DNA of 27,753 nt from Planctomycetaceae bacterium (GTDB lineage: Bacteria; Planctomycetota; Planctomycetia; Pirellulales; Pirellulaceae). The notes under the pieces are model-generated. The model was not told where the DNA came from. It ran no database searches and was given only the letters and a program-made list of their open reading frames with translations. The stretch spans positions 1-27,753 of the forward strand of contig JABHUV010000168.1 in the NCBI GenBank assembly GCA_018658605.1. Reading direction: 5' to 3'. Shown here in pieces: positions 16,929-26,154 of this stretch (the first letter of the stretch is position 1; every line of letters starts with the position of its first letter). The position numbers and the translations under genes were made by a program.

Positions 16929-19900
16929 GTGACTGCTCCTCAATATGAGTTTTCGATCGATGTCGGTGGTACATTCACCGATTGCATTGAACACTCGTCA
17001 TCAACCATTAAACGTCACAAACTGTTAAGCTCTAGCCGTACACTAGGCAAAATCGAATCACTCGCGGCCGAGACTATCCGCGACCCTCTCCGAGTTAACG
17101 ATCCGGTCGGGTTTTGGGTTGGAACTCAGTTGTCTGTTATCGCTGGTGACACCAGACGAACCATTATTGCCTCGGACTCGACTGGTAGACTCACACTCAA
17201 CTCTCCACTGCCAACCTCGATGAGCGGGCAGTCTTATGAAATTCGGACTGAATTGTCAGCGCCCATTATTGGGATTCATCACGTATTAGGTATTCCTCTT
17301 AACGAATCACTCCCGCCTATCAATCTACGACTCGGCACCACGCGTGGTACCAATGCGCTGTTAACTCGCACCGGATCCAAAACCGCACTCGTAACAACAC
17401 TCGGATTCAAAGACCTACTTGAAATCGGAAACCAAAACCGGCCTAAGTTATTTGAATTAAACATACAAAAAACCATTCCGCTAATCACGACTTCCATTGA
17501 GATAAGTTAACGCATCGACACGTATGGCAATATTTTACAATCCATCGATCCAGATCAAGTACGGCTTCAGCTAGCTAAGTTATTTGCCGAGGGAATTGAG
17601 TCGCTGGCCGTTTGTTTACTCAATAGTTTTGTTAATCCAGAACACGAACGAGTGATCGCTAAAATCGCCAATGAATTTCCGTTCGCATCGGTCTCTATTT
17701 CATCCCGTGTAAGTCCTCTCATAAAGATGGTTCCCCGCGCAGATACGACCGTACTTGACGCTTATTTGAATCCTGTGCTAAACCACTATCTCGAACAACT
17801 TCGAACAAACCTTCATCTTGATTCTAAGGTGCGTTTACTGACTTCCGCTGGTGGTCTCATCGCAGCAGATCTATTCAGTGGCAAAGATAGCATTCTCTCC
17901 GGACCAGCGGGTGGTGTTGTTGGATTTAGTCAAGCTGCTAAAAGGGCGGGATACCAGCAGGCGATCGGATTTGACATGGGCGGTACCAGTACCGACGTAT
18001 CACGGTTTGAGGGAACTTATGAATACGAATATGAAACGATAAAGTCTGGTGTTCGAATTGTCACTCCCACAATGGCTATTGAGACGGTTGCAGCTGGCGG
18101 AGGATCGATCTGCAGTTTTGATGGAATAAAACTAACCGTTGGTCCCGGCAGCGCTGGTGCAGATCCCGGTCCCGCCTGTTACGGGAAACAAGGACCATTG
18201 ACGGTCACGGATTTAAATTTAATCCTAGGAAAACTACCCGTCGCTGAATTCCCTATCCCGCTTGATAAAGATGCGGCGCTGGACAAGTTAAAAGAATTGC
18301 GCAATACCATCGAACTTGAAACGTGCTCCCAGCATGACCCCATCGAACTTGCCGAAGGGTATTTAGAAATCGCAAATACCAATATGGCCCAAGCAATCCG
18401 CACTGTTTCAATCGCTCGGGGATACGCACCCGAACAGTATCTATTAGTTAGTTTTGGAGGGGCTGGGTCTCAACATGCCTGTAGCATCGCTGATTCACTA
18501 GGCATGAAAACCATTCTAATTCATCCAGAAGCAGGAATACTCTCCGCCGTCGGAATCGGACACGCGGAAATAACTCATCAATGCCAAAAAGGAATATATG
18601 AAACACTCAATGACGAGTTGCTCAACGATATTTCCAATTCGATACAGGAATTGGCAAGCCAAGCAATTAAAACAGTCAACGAAGCTGATCATTTGGAGCA
18701 CCGTATCGAAGTTACTATTAGCTGTGAAATACGTTTTGCTGGCGTTGATCAAGCGATAGTGATCCCGCTGGTAACCTACGCGGCACCCGATACGTTTACA
18801 AATATCCTCTCAGCAAACGACCTCATTTCTCAGTTTCATATTCGGCACAAACAACGATATGGATATACGCATCCACATAAATCACTGGAATTAGCAACTA
18901 TCCGCATTACCGCCTGTGGCAAATCACCGCTACCTAACATGCCATCGAACAAAGTAGCGCCCGTTGCAGTTAATCCTATTGAGTTACAACGAGTTCGATT
19001 TGACGGACACTGGATCGATACACCACTGTTTCGCCGCGTTGACTTACCAGTAGGAGCGGTCGTCACAGGACCCGCGATAATCAGTGATTCACATTGCACG
19101 ACGGTCGTAAATCCCAACTGGATCGCAACACAATTGAACCAAGGAGATTTGTTACTAGAGTCTCAAGTAAGTCCGAATAGCTCGCAAATTGTGTCGATGG
19201 CACCGGAAACAGATATAGAACCCAACCCGATTCAACTTGAAATATTCAACAATCATTTTGCTGCCATCGCCAAACAAATGGGCATCACATTGCAGAATAC
19301 TTCCAGCAGTGTCAATGTCCGTGAAAGACTCGATTTTTCATGTGCTATCTTCACATCCAATGGCGAACTAGTCGTCAACGCTCCACACATACCTGTGCAT
19401 TTAGGGGCCATGGGCGAGACGGTGCGAGCAATCATTGCAGAGCAACTTGATAACTCCGAGGGCATTCACGCCGGAGACGTATTTATTACAAACGATCCGT
19501 ACCGAGGAGGATCTCATTTACCGGATATAACAGTGGTCACACCAGTGTTCAATGATGATGAATTATTGTTTTTTACTGCAAGCCGCGCGCATCACAGCGA
19601 GATTGGTGGTATTACACCAGGTTCTATGCCACCGTTTTCAACAACTCTGGCTGAAGAGGGAGTGTTAATCCGCTCGTTTAAGCTGCTAACCGCTGGTCAG
19701 TCACACGAAGATGAATTACTACAAATTCTCGGCAACCATCCATTTCCGTCACGCACACCAGAGGTAAATTTGGTGGACATTCGCGCACAAGTTGCAGCAA
19801 ACCAACAAGGTGTCAATGATCTACAGCAACTGCTAGACGCTACTGGTCAACAACGCGTTTTAGCGTATATGCAATTCATACAAAATGCGGCTGAATTGAA

Positions 19901-20789
19901 AACGCGGCAAGCCATTGGAATCTTGGCCAATGGAGTGTATAGCCATTTGGATTTTTTAGATGAGCATGCTGCTGGTCACCATGAAGCGCAAATTAAAGTC
20001 ACTATTACCGTTGAATGGGACAACATCACCTTCGATTTTACGGGGACATCGGACGTGCTGCCATCGAACCTAAACGCCAATTCCGCAATTGTCACAGCCG
20101 CTGTGATGTATGTGATGCGATGCTTGATTAATGAAGATATTCCTTTGAATGCGGGAGTCTTAAAGCCTGTAAAAATATTGCTCCCTAGATGTTTTTTGAA
20201 TCCCGGAAACCATGAAGACCCGCAACAATGCCCTGCCATTGTGGGTGGAAATGTCGAAACTTCTCAACGAATCGTCGACGTTCTTATTGGAGCTTTAAGC
20301 TTGGCGGCGGGAAGTCAGGGCACAATGAACAATCTTCTTTTTGGCGATGATAACTTTGGTTATTACGAGACGATTTGCGGAGGTGCCGGCGCGACGTTTG
20401 AAGGGGCGGGCGCCTCCGCTGTGCATACACATATGACCAACACACGGATTACTGACCCTGAAGTTATGGAACGAAGATATCCAGTTCGACTCGATGAATT
20501 CTCCATTCGCCGTGGATCTGGAGGAGTGGGAAAATATGCCGGCGGTGACGGTGTCATTAGACAGATCACTTTTTTAGCTCCCTTAACGGTCTCCTTGCTC
20601 TCCAGCCGACGAGGTGAGTTCACGCCGATGGGTATGGAAGGTGGCGGTAATGGCAAAGCGGGAGCAAACCTACTGAGGCGCGCGGACGGCAGCGAACAAC
20701 TATTGGCGGGATGTGAACAATGTACCGTTGAAGCGGGAGACCAAATCACCATAAAAACTCCTGGCGGCGGCGCTTGGGATGTGGACTGA
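16929..20789 (+). pseudogene. Hydantoinase/5-oxoprolinase family, one-chain, interrupted by an in-frame TAA
   Basis: Read through one TAA at 17508-17510, this is a single 1286-codon frame from a GTG start, the usual length of fused HyuA-HyuB/5-oxoprolinase proteins, which hydrolyse cyclic amides with ATP. The 5' piece (193 residues) has the phosphate-binding DVGGTFTDCIE and LGTTRGTNALLTR. Coding sense continues without a shift after the stop (RIDTYGNILQSID, SLAVCLLNSFVNPEHE). Downstream are IGFDMGGTSTDVS, GPGSAGADPGPACYG and SFGGAGSQHAC of the A half. The B half then follows with ITNDPYRGGSHLPD, ASRAHHSEIGG and FSIRRGSGGVGKYAGGDG, ending in a glycine-rich tail. Everything but the stop looks intact. 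Restart at a GTG (17652) would give 1045 residues lacking the first ATP-binding segment. The substrate is unknown. A recent mutation, a sequence error or read-through could explain the stop. Confidence 0.85.
17508..17510 (+). other. In-frame TAA inside the oxoprolinase gene
   Basis: The reading is IEIS-stop-RIDTYG. Relatives, as I recall them, have an acidic residue here (EISERID-like), so a single G-to-T change, GAA to TAA, would create the stop. The base after the stop is C. Confidence 0.85.
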
Positions 20790-20884
20790 TCGAACGTGCA
20801 TCGCAGGCGGGCTGAAACATAGCTGGTACAGTCTCAAACGTCCTTCGATTACAATCCCCGCATGGAATAATGTTCACGAATTCG

Positions 20885-20899
20885 AGCCCCCTTGGGGCT
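20885..20899. terminator. Small GC-rich hairpin between convergent genes
   Basis: AGCCCC and GGGGCT form a 6-base-pair stem with a CTT loop, between the oxoprolinase end (20789) and the sialidase-like gene end (20939). It could act on either strand. No U-run is present, so terminator function is uncertain. Confidence 0.3.
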
Positions 20900-20938
20900 G
20901 TAGTGTCGCTATTACCGAGTTGTGACAAACACTTCCAC

Positions 20939-22678
20939 TTATTTCAATGCCCAAGCCTTGGCATGCTTGTCAAGTTCCGACAGCTTTAAATGTACGGTCA
21001 CCACATAAGCTGCTTCACCTTTCGTCCAATGCCCGTAGGTTGTCGTGACTAGAGTATCATCAGGCAATAGCTCTAAACCAGGATACGCACAATCTGCGCC
21101 CTTGGTATTGTCCATCAAACGAATGCGGTACTGGCCTTCACGCCCTGACATAATATCAGCAAACGTGCCCACCCAAGCGACCCAATCACCTTTGGTGGGG
21201 CTAGCATGAGTCGTATCTCGGAACGTAATAAATAACCTGCCATCGGCTGTATATTTAGCAATGTGGCGATCACCCGTTAAACTTGCCGGTAACTCCTGTG
21301 GCTCACCCCACGTTTTGCCTTCATCGGTCGACTCAATCATAAACGAATTCAAACGACGGCTATTCTCGCGCAAAAACACCACAATCTTCTTACCATCAGG
21401 TGACCGCGTAAAACCAGGCTCGCATAAATGTGCAATGTCATGCGTTGCAATCACTGTCGGTGCTGACCAAGTCATACCACCATCAGATGAACGAACACTG
21501 TAAACGAAGAACTTACTTGCCTTGCCACTGCCTTTAATAAAACGACCATCGTCATGGAACAATGCAACGTAATCTCCGTTGTTCACACGAATCATACATC
21601 CCATCGCAACAATGCCCCCGTAATCCCCAATCGGCTCGAGCTGAGACCACGTTTCCCCGTTGTCTTCCGAGTAGGCCATACGGATTGGGTATAACCCCGA
21701 GAACATTATCAAACGCTTCTTGCCTTGTTTATCGACCGTTGGAAAAATAGTCGGCACTTCTTTGCTTGTTGCCCAACTTTCAGGCACTTCTAGTCGAGGT
21801 GACCAAGTCTTACCTGCATCTTCGCTCTTCTTCATGACAATGGCACCACGACCATGCCCCTTGGGGTAAACCACTATGATCGTCTTGTTATCTTCCAGCA
21901 AGACAGTTGTCGGGTGTCCCAAATACTGACCTTTCTCACGGTCTACAATCGTCTGCCGAAACGTTTGCCCAGCCAAGTCAATCGTAGGAATCGAATATCC
22001 TCGACTCTTCGGTTCAGGAGCTTTAACCAACTTATCTGCTGAAATCGAGAGTGATGAGATTTGCATCGTACTGCGCCATGGAGTGAAACCCCAAGTTTCA
22101 AAGCGACCATTTGATTCAACAGCAATCAACTTTTTGCCGTTTATCATAAATGACAGCGACTTGTCTTGTCGCTGGACAACAAAATCGATCCAGCTACCTC
22201 GCTGAAAATATTGTTTGCTAACACCTAAGCTTTTTAATCCACCACCAAACGCTGGGCCATTTAAAAAGACTTCGTTCGCATTTGCTCCTTCAAATCCAAA
22301 GAAACTGCCGTTAAAGAAAAAGCCAGCCGCAGATTTTTCTTGATCCAGCATTCGTAAACGAGCCTGAATTTTAAAGTCACCCGCTGGGATATTTACTCCC
22401 GCCACCAATCGAGTGCCCTGACCTGATCCTTGAAATACTGATACTTTATCAGGACCAACGATCGTTGTTTTCCAAGCATCTCCGGTTAGTTGAACTGCTA
22501 AAACCGAACGGACCGCCACGGAGTGTCCATCGCGCACAAGCTCTAACGATTCACTCGACCATAAATCGGAATCGAGCCCAAGCCAGCTCCATGCCACAAC
22601 CACGACAGCTAGTTTACGGAAAATTGATTGTTGAAAAAGACCAAAGCGTTTTTTTGTATGATTGAACAAAGCAAACAT
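20939..22678 (-). CDS. Secreted sialidase-like protein with BNR/Asp-box repeats
   Basis: The product is 579 residues from the ATG at 22678. Its N-terminus is signal-like: a basic segment, then KLAVVVVAWSWLGL. An in-frame ATG at 22747 would add 23 residues before an already long basic segment, so I prefer the shorter form. About 200 residues after the signal resemble a LamG/concanavalin-type beta-sandwich (ending near AVESNGRFETWG). The rest is a six-bladed sialidase-type propeller with four Asp boxes: SEDAGKTWS, SEDNGETWS, SSDGGMTWS and STDEGKTWG. Such proteins are exported and act on, or bind, glycans; planctomycetes carry many copies. The full arginine triad and nucleophilic tyrosine of a true exo-alpha-sialidase were not verified, so substrate and activity are open. 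It is convergent with the oxoprolinase and divergent from the protease gene. Confidence 0.84.
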   Translation of the reverse strand: MFALFNHTKKRFGLFQQSIFRKLAVVVVAWSWLGLDSDLWSSESLELVRDGHSVAVRSVLAVQLTGDAWKTTIVGPDKVSVFQGSGQGTRLVAGVNIPAGDFKIQARLRMLDQEKSAAGFFFNGSFFGFEGANANEVFLNGPAFGGGLKSLGVSKQYFQRGSWIDFVVQRQDKSLSFMINGKKLIAVESNGRFETWGFTPWRSTMQISSLSISADKLVKAPEPKSRGYSIPTIDLAGQTFRQTIVDREKGQYLGHPTTVLLEDNKTIIVVYPKGHGRGAIVMKKSEDAGKTWSPRLEVPESWATSKEVPTIFPTVDKQGKKRLIMFSGLYPIRMAYSEDNGETWSQLEPIGDYGGIVAMGCMIRVNNGDYVALFHDDGRFIKGSGKASKFFVYSVRSSDGGMTWSAPTVIATHDIAHLCEPGFTRSPDGKKIVVFLRENSRRLNSFMIESTDEGKTWGEPQELPASLTGDRHIAKYTADGRLFITFRDTTHASPTKGDWVAWVGTFADIMSGREGQYRIRLMDNTKGADCAYPGLELLPDDTLVTTTYGHWTKGEAAYVVTVHLKLSELDKHAKAWALK

Positions 22679-22798
22679 TCTCCAATATTTACCTAATATG
22701 CATAATTTATAAAAAGTGCATTTCGCTGTTGACTGCCTATCTTGCATCGAGCACCTAGAATAAGTACCATTTCAACCTACAGCGACTTACATATTTAC

Positions 22799-22804
22799 TA
22801 TAAT
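22799..22804 (+). promoter_or_regulatory. Probable -10 element for the protease gene
   Basis: A perfect TATAAT lies 95 bases before the ATG at 22900. Transcription would begin near 22811, right at the left edge of the inverted repeat at 22813-22844. No clear -35 element is seen. Confidence 0.35.
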
Positions 22805-22812
22805 GTATATGG

Positions 22813-22844
22813 CAAGCGAATTGGTTGAATCAACCACTCGCTTG
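22813..22844. repeat. Long imperfect inverted repeat in the protease leader
   Basis: CAAGCGA-AT-TGGTTGA on the left pairs with TCAACCA-C-TCGCTTG on the right: 14 complementary positions, a 2/1 internal mismatch and one central base. It lies between divergent genes, so a terminator role is unlikely; it could be an operator or a 5' mRNA hairpin. GGTTGAATC inside it is also exactly complementary to GATTCAACC at 22875-22883, next to the start codon. Confidence 0.6.
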
Positions 22845-22899
22845 TCTAAGCTATTTATAAACGATTTTTTCAACGATTCAACCGAATTGGAAAACAGAT

Positions 22900-24957
22900 A
22901 TGCGCAGGCTGCAACTTTGCCGAACTCCCCCTAAGATCCTCGTCGCTCTATTACTGATTACGTCGTTTTGTCCAAACATTACCGCTGAGAGCATTGGTGA
23001 ACCATCTGCCAAAGATCGTCAAATCACTTTGACCGTACGGATTTTGATGACCCGTCAACATCTAACAAAACATAAATTAGATGACGAGATATCCCAACGT
23101 GCATTGGTTACGTTTCTAAAAGCACTTGACCCCATGAAACTCTATTTTCTGCAGAGCGATATTGATGAGTTTGATGCCAAAAAAAACGATATCGACGACA
23201 TGATTAACGACGGCAAATTAGAGTTTGCTTTCACTGTATTTGATCGCTTGATGGAGCGAATGGTGGAAAGTGTTACGGCTGCCAATCTCATGATTGATGA
23301 AAAACACGATTTCACTCTCGATGAATACCTCAGCACTGACTGGGACGATCTGACATACGCAGCCGACCGAGCAGCACTCGACGATCGCTGGCGCAAGCGG
23401 ATCAAATACAATCTGCTCGTTCTCAAGGGAGATGAAACAGAAGGCGATGAAGCGCAACAACGATTGCACCGCCGCTATAACAGTTTGCTCAAACAAATGC
23501 AGCAAACCAAAAGCGACGAGTTGCTCGAGATGTTCCTCACTGCGGTCACCACCAGTTATGATCCACACACAACCTACATGTCACCGACGACTCTGGAAAA
23601 CTTCGAAATCCAAATGCGGTTAAATCTTGATGGTATTGGTGCACAATTGACTCTCGAAGATGGCTACACTAACATCACCAAGATTATTCCTGGTGGAGCA
23701 GCCGATCTACAAGGTGACCTAGCCGTTAAAGATCGAATCGTGAGTGTTGGCCAAGGTGCTGATGGTGAAATGGTTGACGTTATCGACATGAAACTGAATG
23801 ACGTTGTTGCCAAAATCCGAGGTAAAGCGGGTACCACTGTACGTTTAGGTATTATCCATGACGGCAGTGCTGAAACTGTCGAAGTAATCATTGTGCGAGC
23901 AAAAATTCAATTGCGCGATAGTGAAGCAAAAGGTAAAGTTATCGAACATCAACTTGGTGCAGATGGCAAAAAATACAAAGTTGGAATCATCAACTTGCCG
24001 TCCTTTTATATGGATATGGAAGCGGCTCGCAAAGGCATCAAAGATTATCGCAGTACGACCCGCGACGTGCGAGTCATTATCGATGGCTTCAAGAAAGATG
24101 GAGTCGATGCCATTGTGATGGATCTATCAACCAACGGTGGTGGTAGCTTAACCGAGGCAATCGACTTAACCGGATTGTTTATCGACCAAGGAACCGTTGT
24201 CCAAGTAAAAAGCCCCAGCGGAGAGGTGCAGCAATATGACGATCGTAATCCTGGCACCGCATGGGACGGTCCACTCGTTGTCGTCTGTAGTAAGTTCAGT
24301 GCAAGTGCCAGTGAAATTTTTGCGGGAGCCATCGCGGATTACGATCGCGGGATTGTGGTCGGCGACTCCGCCACGCATGGCAAAGGGACTGTTCAAAGCC
24401 TACTTGAACTTGGCTCGCAACTGTTCCGCATTGCTAATCCGCCCAACTTAGGTGCATTAAAAATCACCATGCAACAGTTTTATCGCCCTAGTGGCGAAAG
24501 CACTCAGTTGCGGGGAGTCAAATCCGATGTTGTCTTGCCGTCGATTACCGACCATATGGACGTCTCCGAATCCGATTTGGATTATCCAGTCGCGTTTGAT
24601 GAAGTCGATGATACCGTCAAAAAATCGCTTGGTTTGCGAGATGCCGCACTCATTGAGTCGTTAACAGCAGCATCCGCCAAACGGGTTGCTGCCTCTGAAA
24701 AGTTTCAGGAACTGCAGAAACAAATTGGGAAGTATAATGAACAACGCAAAGAGAAGCGAATAACACTCAATGAAGAAAAATACTTTGCTGAACGGAAAGC
24801 TCGTGATGCAGAAAAAGAAACTCGCGAAGCTCTACGTGACAAAGTAAATGGAGAAAGTGAAATTTTTCCAACGACCTTTTATAACTCTGAAGTACTCAAT
24901 ATCACGGTTGAATACATCAAACAAGTTGCCGAAAAGATTAAACTGGCCGCCAAATAA
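22900..24957 (+). CDS. Carboxy-terminal processing protease (Tsp/Prc type, family S41)
   Basis: This is a 685-residue periplasmic serine protease that trims or degrades proteins from non-polar C-termini. The start gives a signal peptide (core ILVALLLITSF, to about residue 29). Residues ~35-225 form the helical Tsp N-terminal domain (ALDPMKLYFLQSDIDEF). A PDZ domain at ~234-335 contains GIGAQLTLEDGYTNITKIIPGG. The S41 catalytic core follows, with FSASASEIFAG holding the nucleophile Ser469 and THGKGTVQ holding Lys495, matching the Ser430/Lys455 dyad of E. coli Prc. The C-terminal DUF3340-like helical domain (~550-680, charged, KFQELQKQIGKYNEQRKEK) is present. All expected parts are intact. It is divergent from the sialidase-like gene. 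Confidence 0.94.
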   Translation: MRRLQLCRTPPKILVALLLITSFCPNITAESIGEPSAKDRQITLTVRILMTRQHLTKHKLDDEISQRALVTFLKALDPMKLYFLQSDIDEFDAKKNDIDDMINDGKLEFAFTVFDRLMERMVESVTAANLMIDEKHDFTLDEYLSTDWDDLTYAADRAALDDRWRKRIKYNLLVLKGDETEGDEAQQRLHRRYNSLLKQMQQTKSDELLEMFLTAVTTSYDPHTTYMSPTTLENFEIQMRLNLDGIGAQLTLEDGYTNITKIIPGGAADLQGDLAVKDRIVSVGQGADGEMVDVIDMKLNDVVAKIRGKAGTTVRLGIIHDGSAETVEVIIVRAKIQLRDSEAKGKVIEHQLGADGKKYKVGIINLPSFYMDMEAARKGIKDYRSTTRDVRVIIDGFKKDGVDAIVMDLSTNGGGSLTEAIDLTGLFIDQGTVVQVKSPSGEVQQYDDRNPGTAWDGPLVVVCSKFSASASEIFAGAIADYDRGIVVGDSATHGKGTVQSLLELGSQLFRIANPPNLGALKITMQQFYRPSGESTQLRGVKSDVVLPSITDHMDVSESDLDYPVAFDEVDDTVKKSLGLRDAALIESLTAASAKRVAASEKFQELQKQIGKYNEQRKEKRITLNEEKYFAERKARDAEKETREALRDKVNGESEIFPTTFYNSEVLNITVEYIKQVAEKIKLAAK

Positions 24958-25071
24958 TAGCAGTGGGCTAAGGAATATCAACGCTTGAGAAGTATCGTTG
25001 TATCTCCATTTATCTCATTCGTGTAAATCTGTAGTTGAAGCTGTAAAAACTGATCGTTTCATGAGTATGCT

Positions 25072-25881
25072 CTATTCAAGGTTTAGGTCGATTTGCATGC
25101 CGTCATAGCCTAGTTCCATAGTTGGTGGTAAAGCTGAGTTGACTACGTCGTGATCTAGATCGTGCGAAATATGTGTAAAAATCGTTCGTGCTGCGCCAAT
25201 TTTTTCTGCTGCGGCAATTGCTTCGTCTAATCCAAAATGAGTGACATGTGGTTTATGCCGTAGAGCATCGAGTATCAAGCAATCAAGTCCGGCAAGCGAC
25301 GGCCAGCTTGATTCAGGAATTTCATTTGTGTCGGTGCAATAGGCAATATTGCCAATTCGAAAACCTAGCACTTCAAAACGAGGTCCGTGTTTCAATCGAA
25401 TCGGTGTCACCATAGTTCCCAACACTTCGAACGGCTCGGTGGTTATTGACCTTAATTCGAGTTGAGGAACTGAGCCAGCGTGTGTTTGTTTCTTATTGCT
25501 AAACGCATAGTCATAAGATTGTCTAATTCTCGCTTCGACGGCTGCTTCACAATATAGTGGAACAGCATGACCAAGATAAAACTGAAACAACCGCAGATCA
25601 TCCAAACCAAAAATATGGTCAGCGTGTTCGTGTGTATACAGGACGCTATGAATAATGCCAATTTTCTCTCGCAATAATTGATGTCGCAAATCCGGCGGAG
25701 TATCAATGAGCAAGTTACCTTGCTCCAACCCAAATACCACACTACAGCGAGTCCTCACGTTTCGCGAGTTCGAACTGGTGCAAACATCACAACCACATCC
25801 AATCGAAGGGACGCCGACGGAAGTGCCAGTCCCTAACAGGATCATTTTACCCCCTATATCTGTGGTCGCTACCGGTTTCAT
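25072..25881 (-). CDS. MBL-fold metallo-hydrolase, PhnP-like
   Basis: This 269-residue cytoplasmic phosphodiesterase-type hydrolase has the metallo-beta-lactamase fold. MILLGTGTSVGVPSIGCGCDVC opens it; the cysteines match the structural zinc site of PhnP-like enzymes. RTRCS, LIDTPPDLR, the zinc motif THEHADH and the C-terminal THISHDLDHD follow. PhnP opens phosphoribosyl cyclic phosphate, but relatives act on other cyclic phosphates or nucleotides, and no phosphonate genes are nearby, so the substrate is unassigned. The frame extends 6 codons upstream to a TTG at 25899, but the ATG at 25881 has AGAGGG 4 bases before it and is the better start. The gene is convergent with the protease gene and divergent from secA. 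The gap 24958-25071 shows nothing notable. Confidence 0.88.
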   Translation of the reverse strand: MKPVATTDIGGKMILLGTGTSVGVPSIGCGCDVCTSSNSRNVRTRCSVVFGLEQGNLLIDTPPDLRHQLLREKIGIIHSVLYTHEHADHIFGLDDLRLFQFYLGHAVPLYCEAAVEARIRQSYDYAFSNKKQTHAGSVPQLELRSITTEPFEVLGTMVTPIRLKHGPRFEVLGFRIGNIAYCTDTNEIPESSWPSLAGLDCLILDALRHKPHVTHFGLDEAIAAAEKIGAARTIFTHISHDLDHDVVNSALPPTMELGYDGMQIDLNLE

Positions 25882-26007
25882 AACACCCTCTGCCTTCAAA
25901 CTACTACAAACCGCATCATTATATTTCCAGATGGGAATACTTCAACCGGCGTTGACCCTTTATAGCTGCTCCATTAGGCTACAAACAGTTATCTTAACTC
26001 TATAAAA

Positions 26008-26040
26008 TAACTAGTTTAGGCTAGTTAGTGGTTATTAACC
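26008..26040 (+). repeat. Two adjacent palindromes in the secA leader
   Basis: TAACTAG (26008-26014) and CTAGTTA (26021-26027) form a perfect 7-base-pair stem with a 6-base loop. GGTTA-T-TAACC (26030-26040) follows at once. Both sit 115-147 bases before the secA ATG, in the region shared with the divergent MBL gene. They may be operator sites or leader RNA hairpins; AT-rich sequence makes chance occurrence possible. Confidence 0.4.
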
Positions 26041-26154
26041 AACAATTCGCGTCCCAAACAATGCAAACCATAAATGATCATCAATAGGCGAGAATTGTAG
26101 CCCAATCGATTCAACGTCGGTCGCTCTAAAAAATCACAATATCTACAGGCAGCA

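Noticed and set aside
17508..17510. Selenocysteine, pyrrolysine or two-subunit explanation for the in-frame stop
   Set aside because: The codon is TAA, not TGA or TAG, and its place does not match the natural A/B subunit boundary.
22679..22747. Longer N-terminus for the sialidase-like protein from the ATG at 22747
   Set aside because: It adds 23 residues before a basic segment that already fits a signal peptide; no strong ribosome-binding site supports it, though AGGTG 4 bases upstream leaves it possible.
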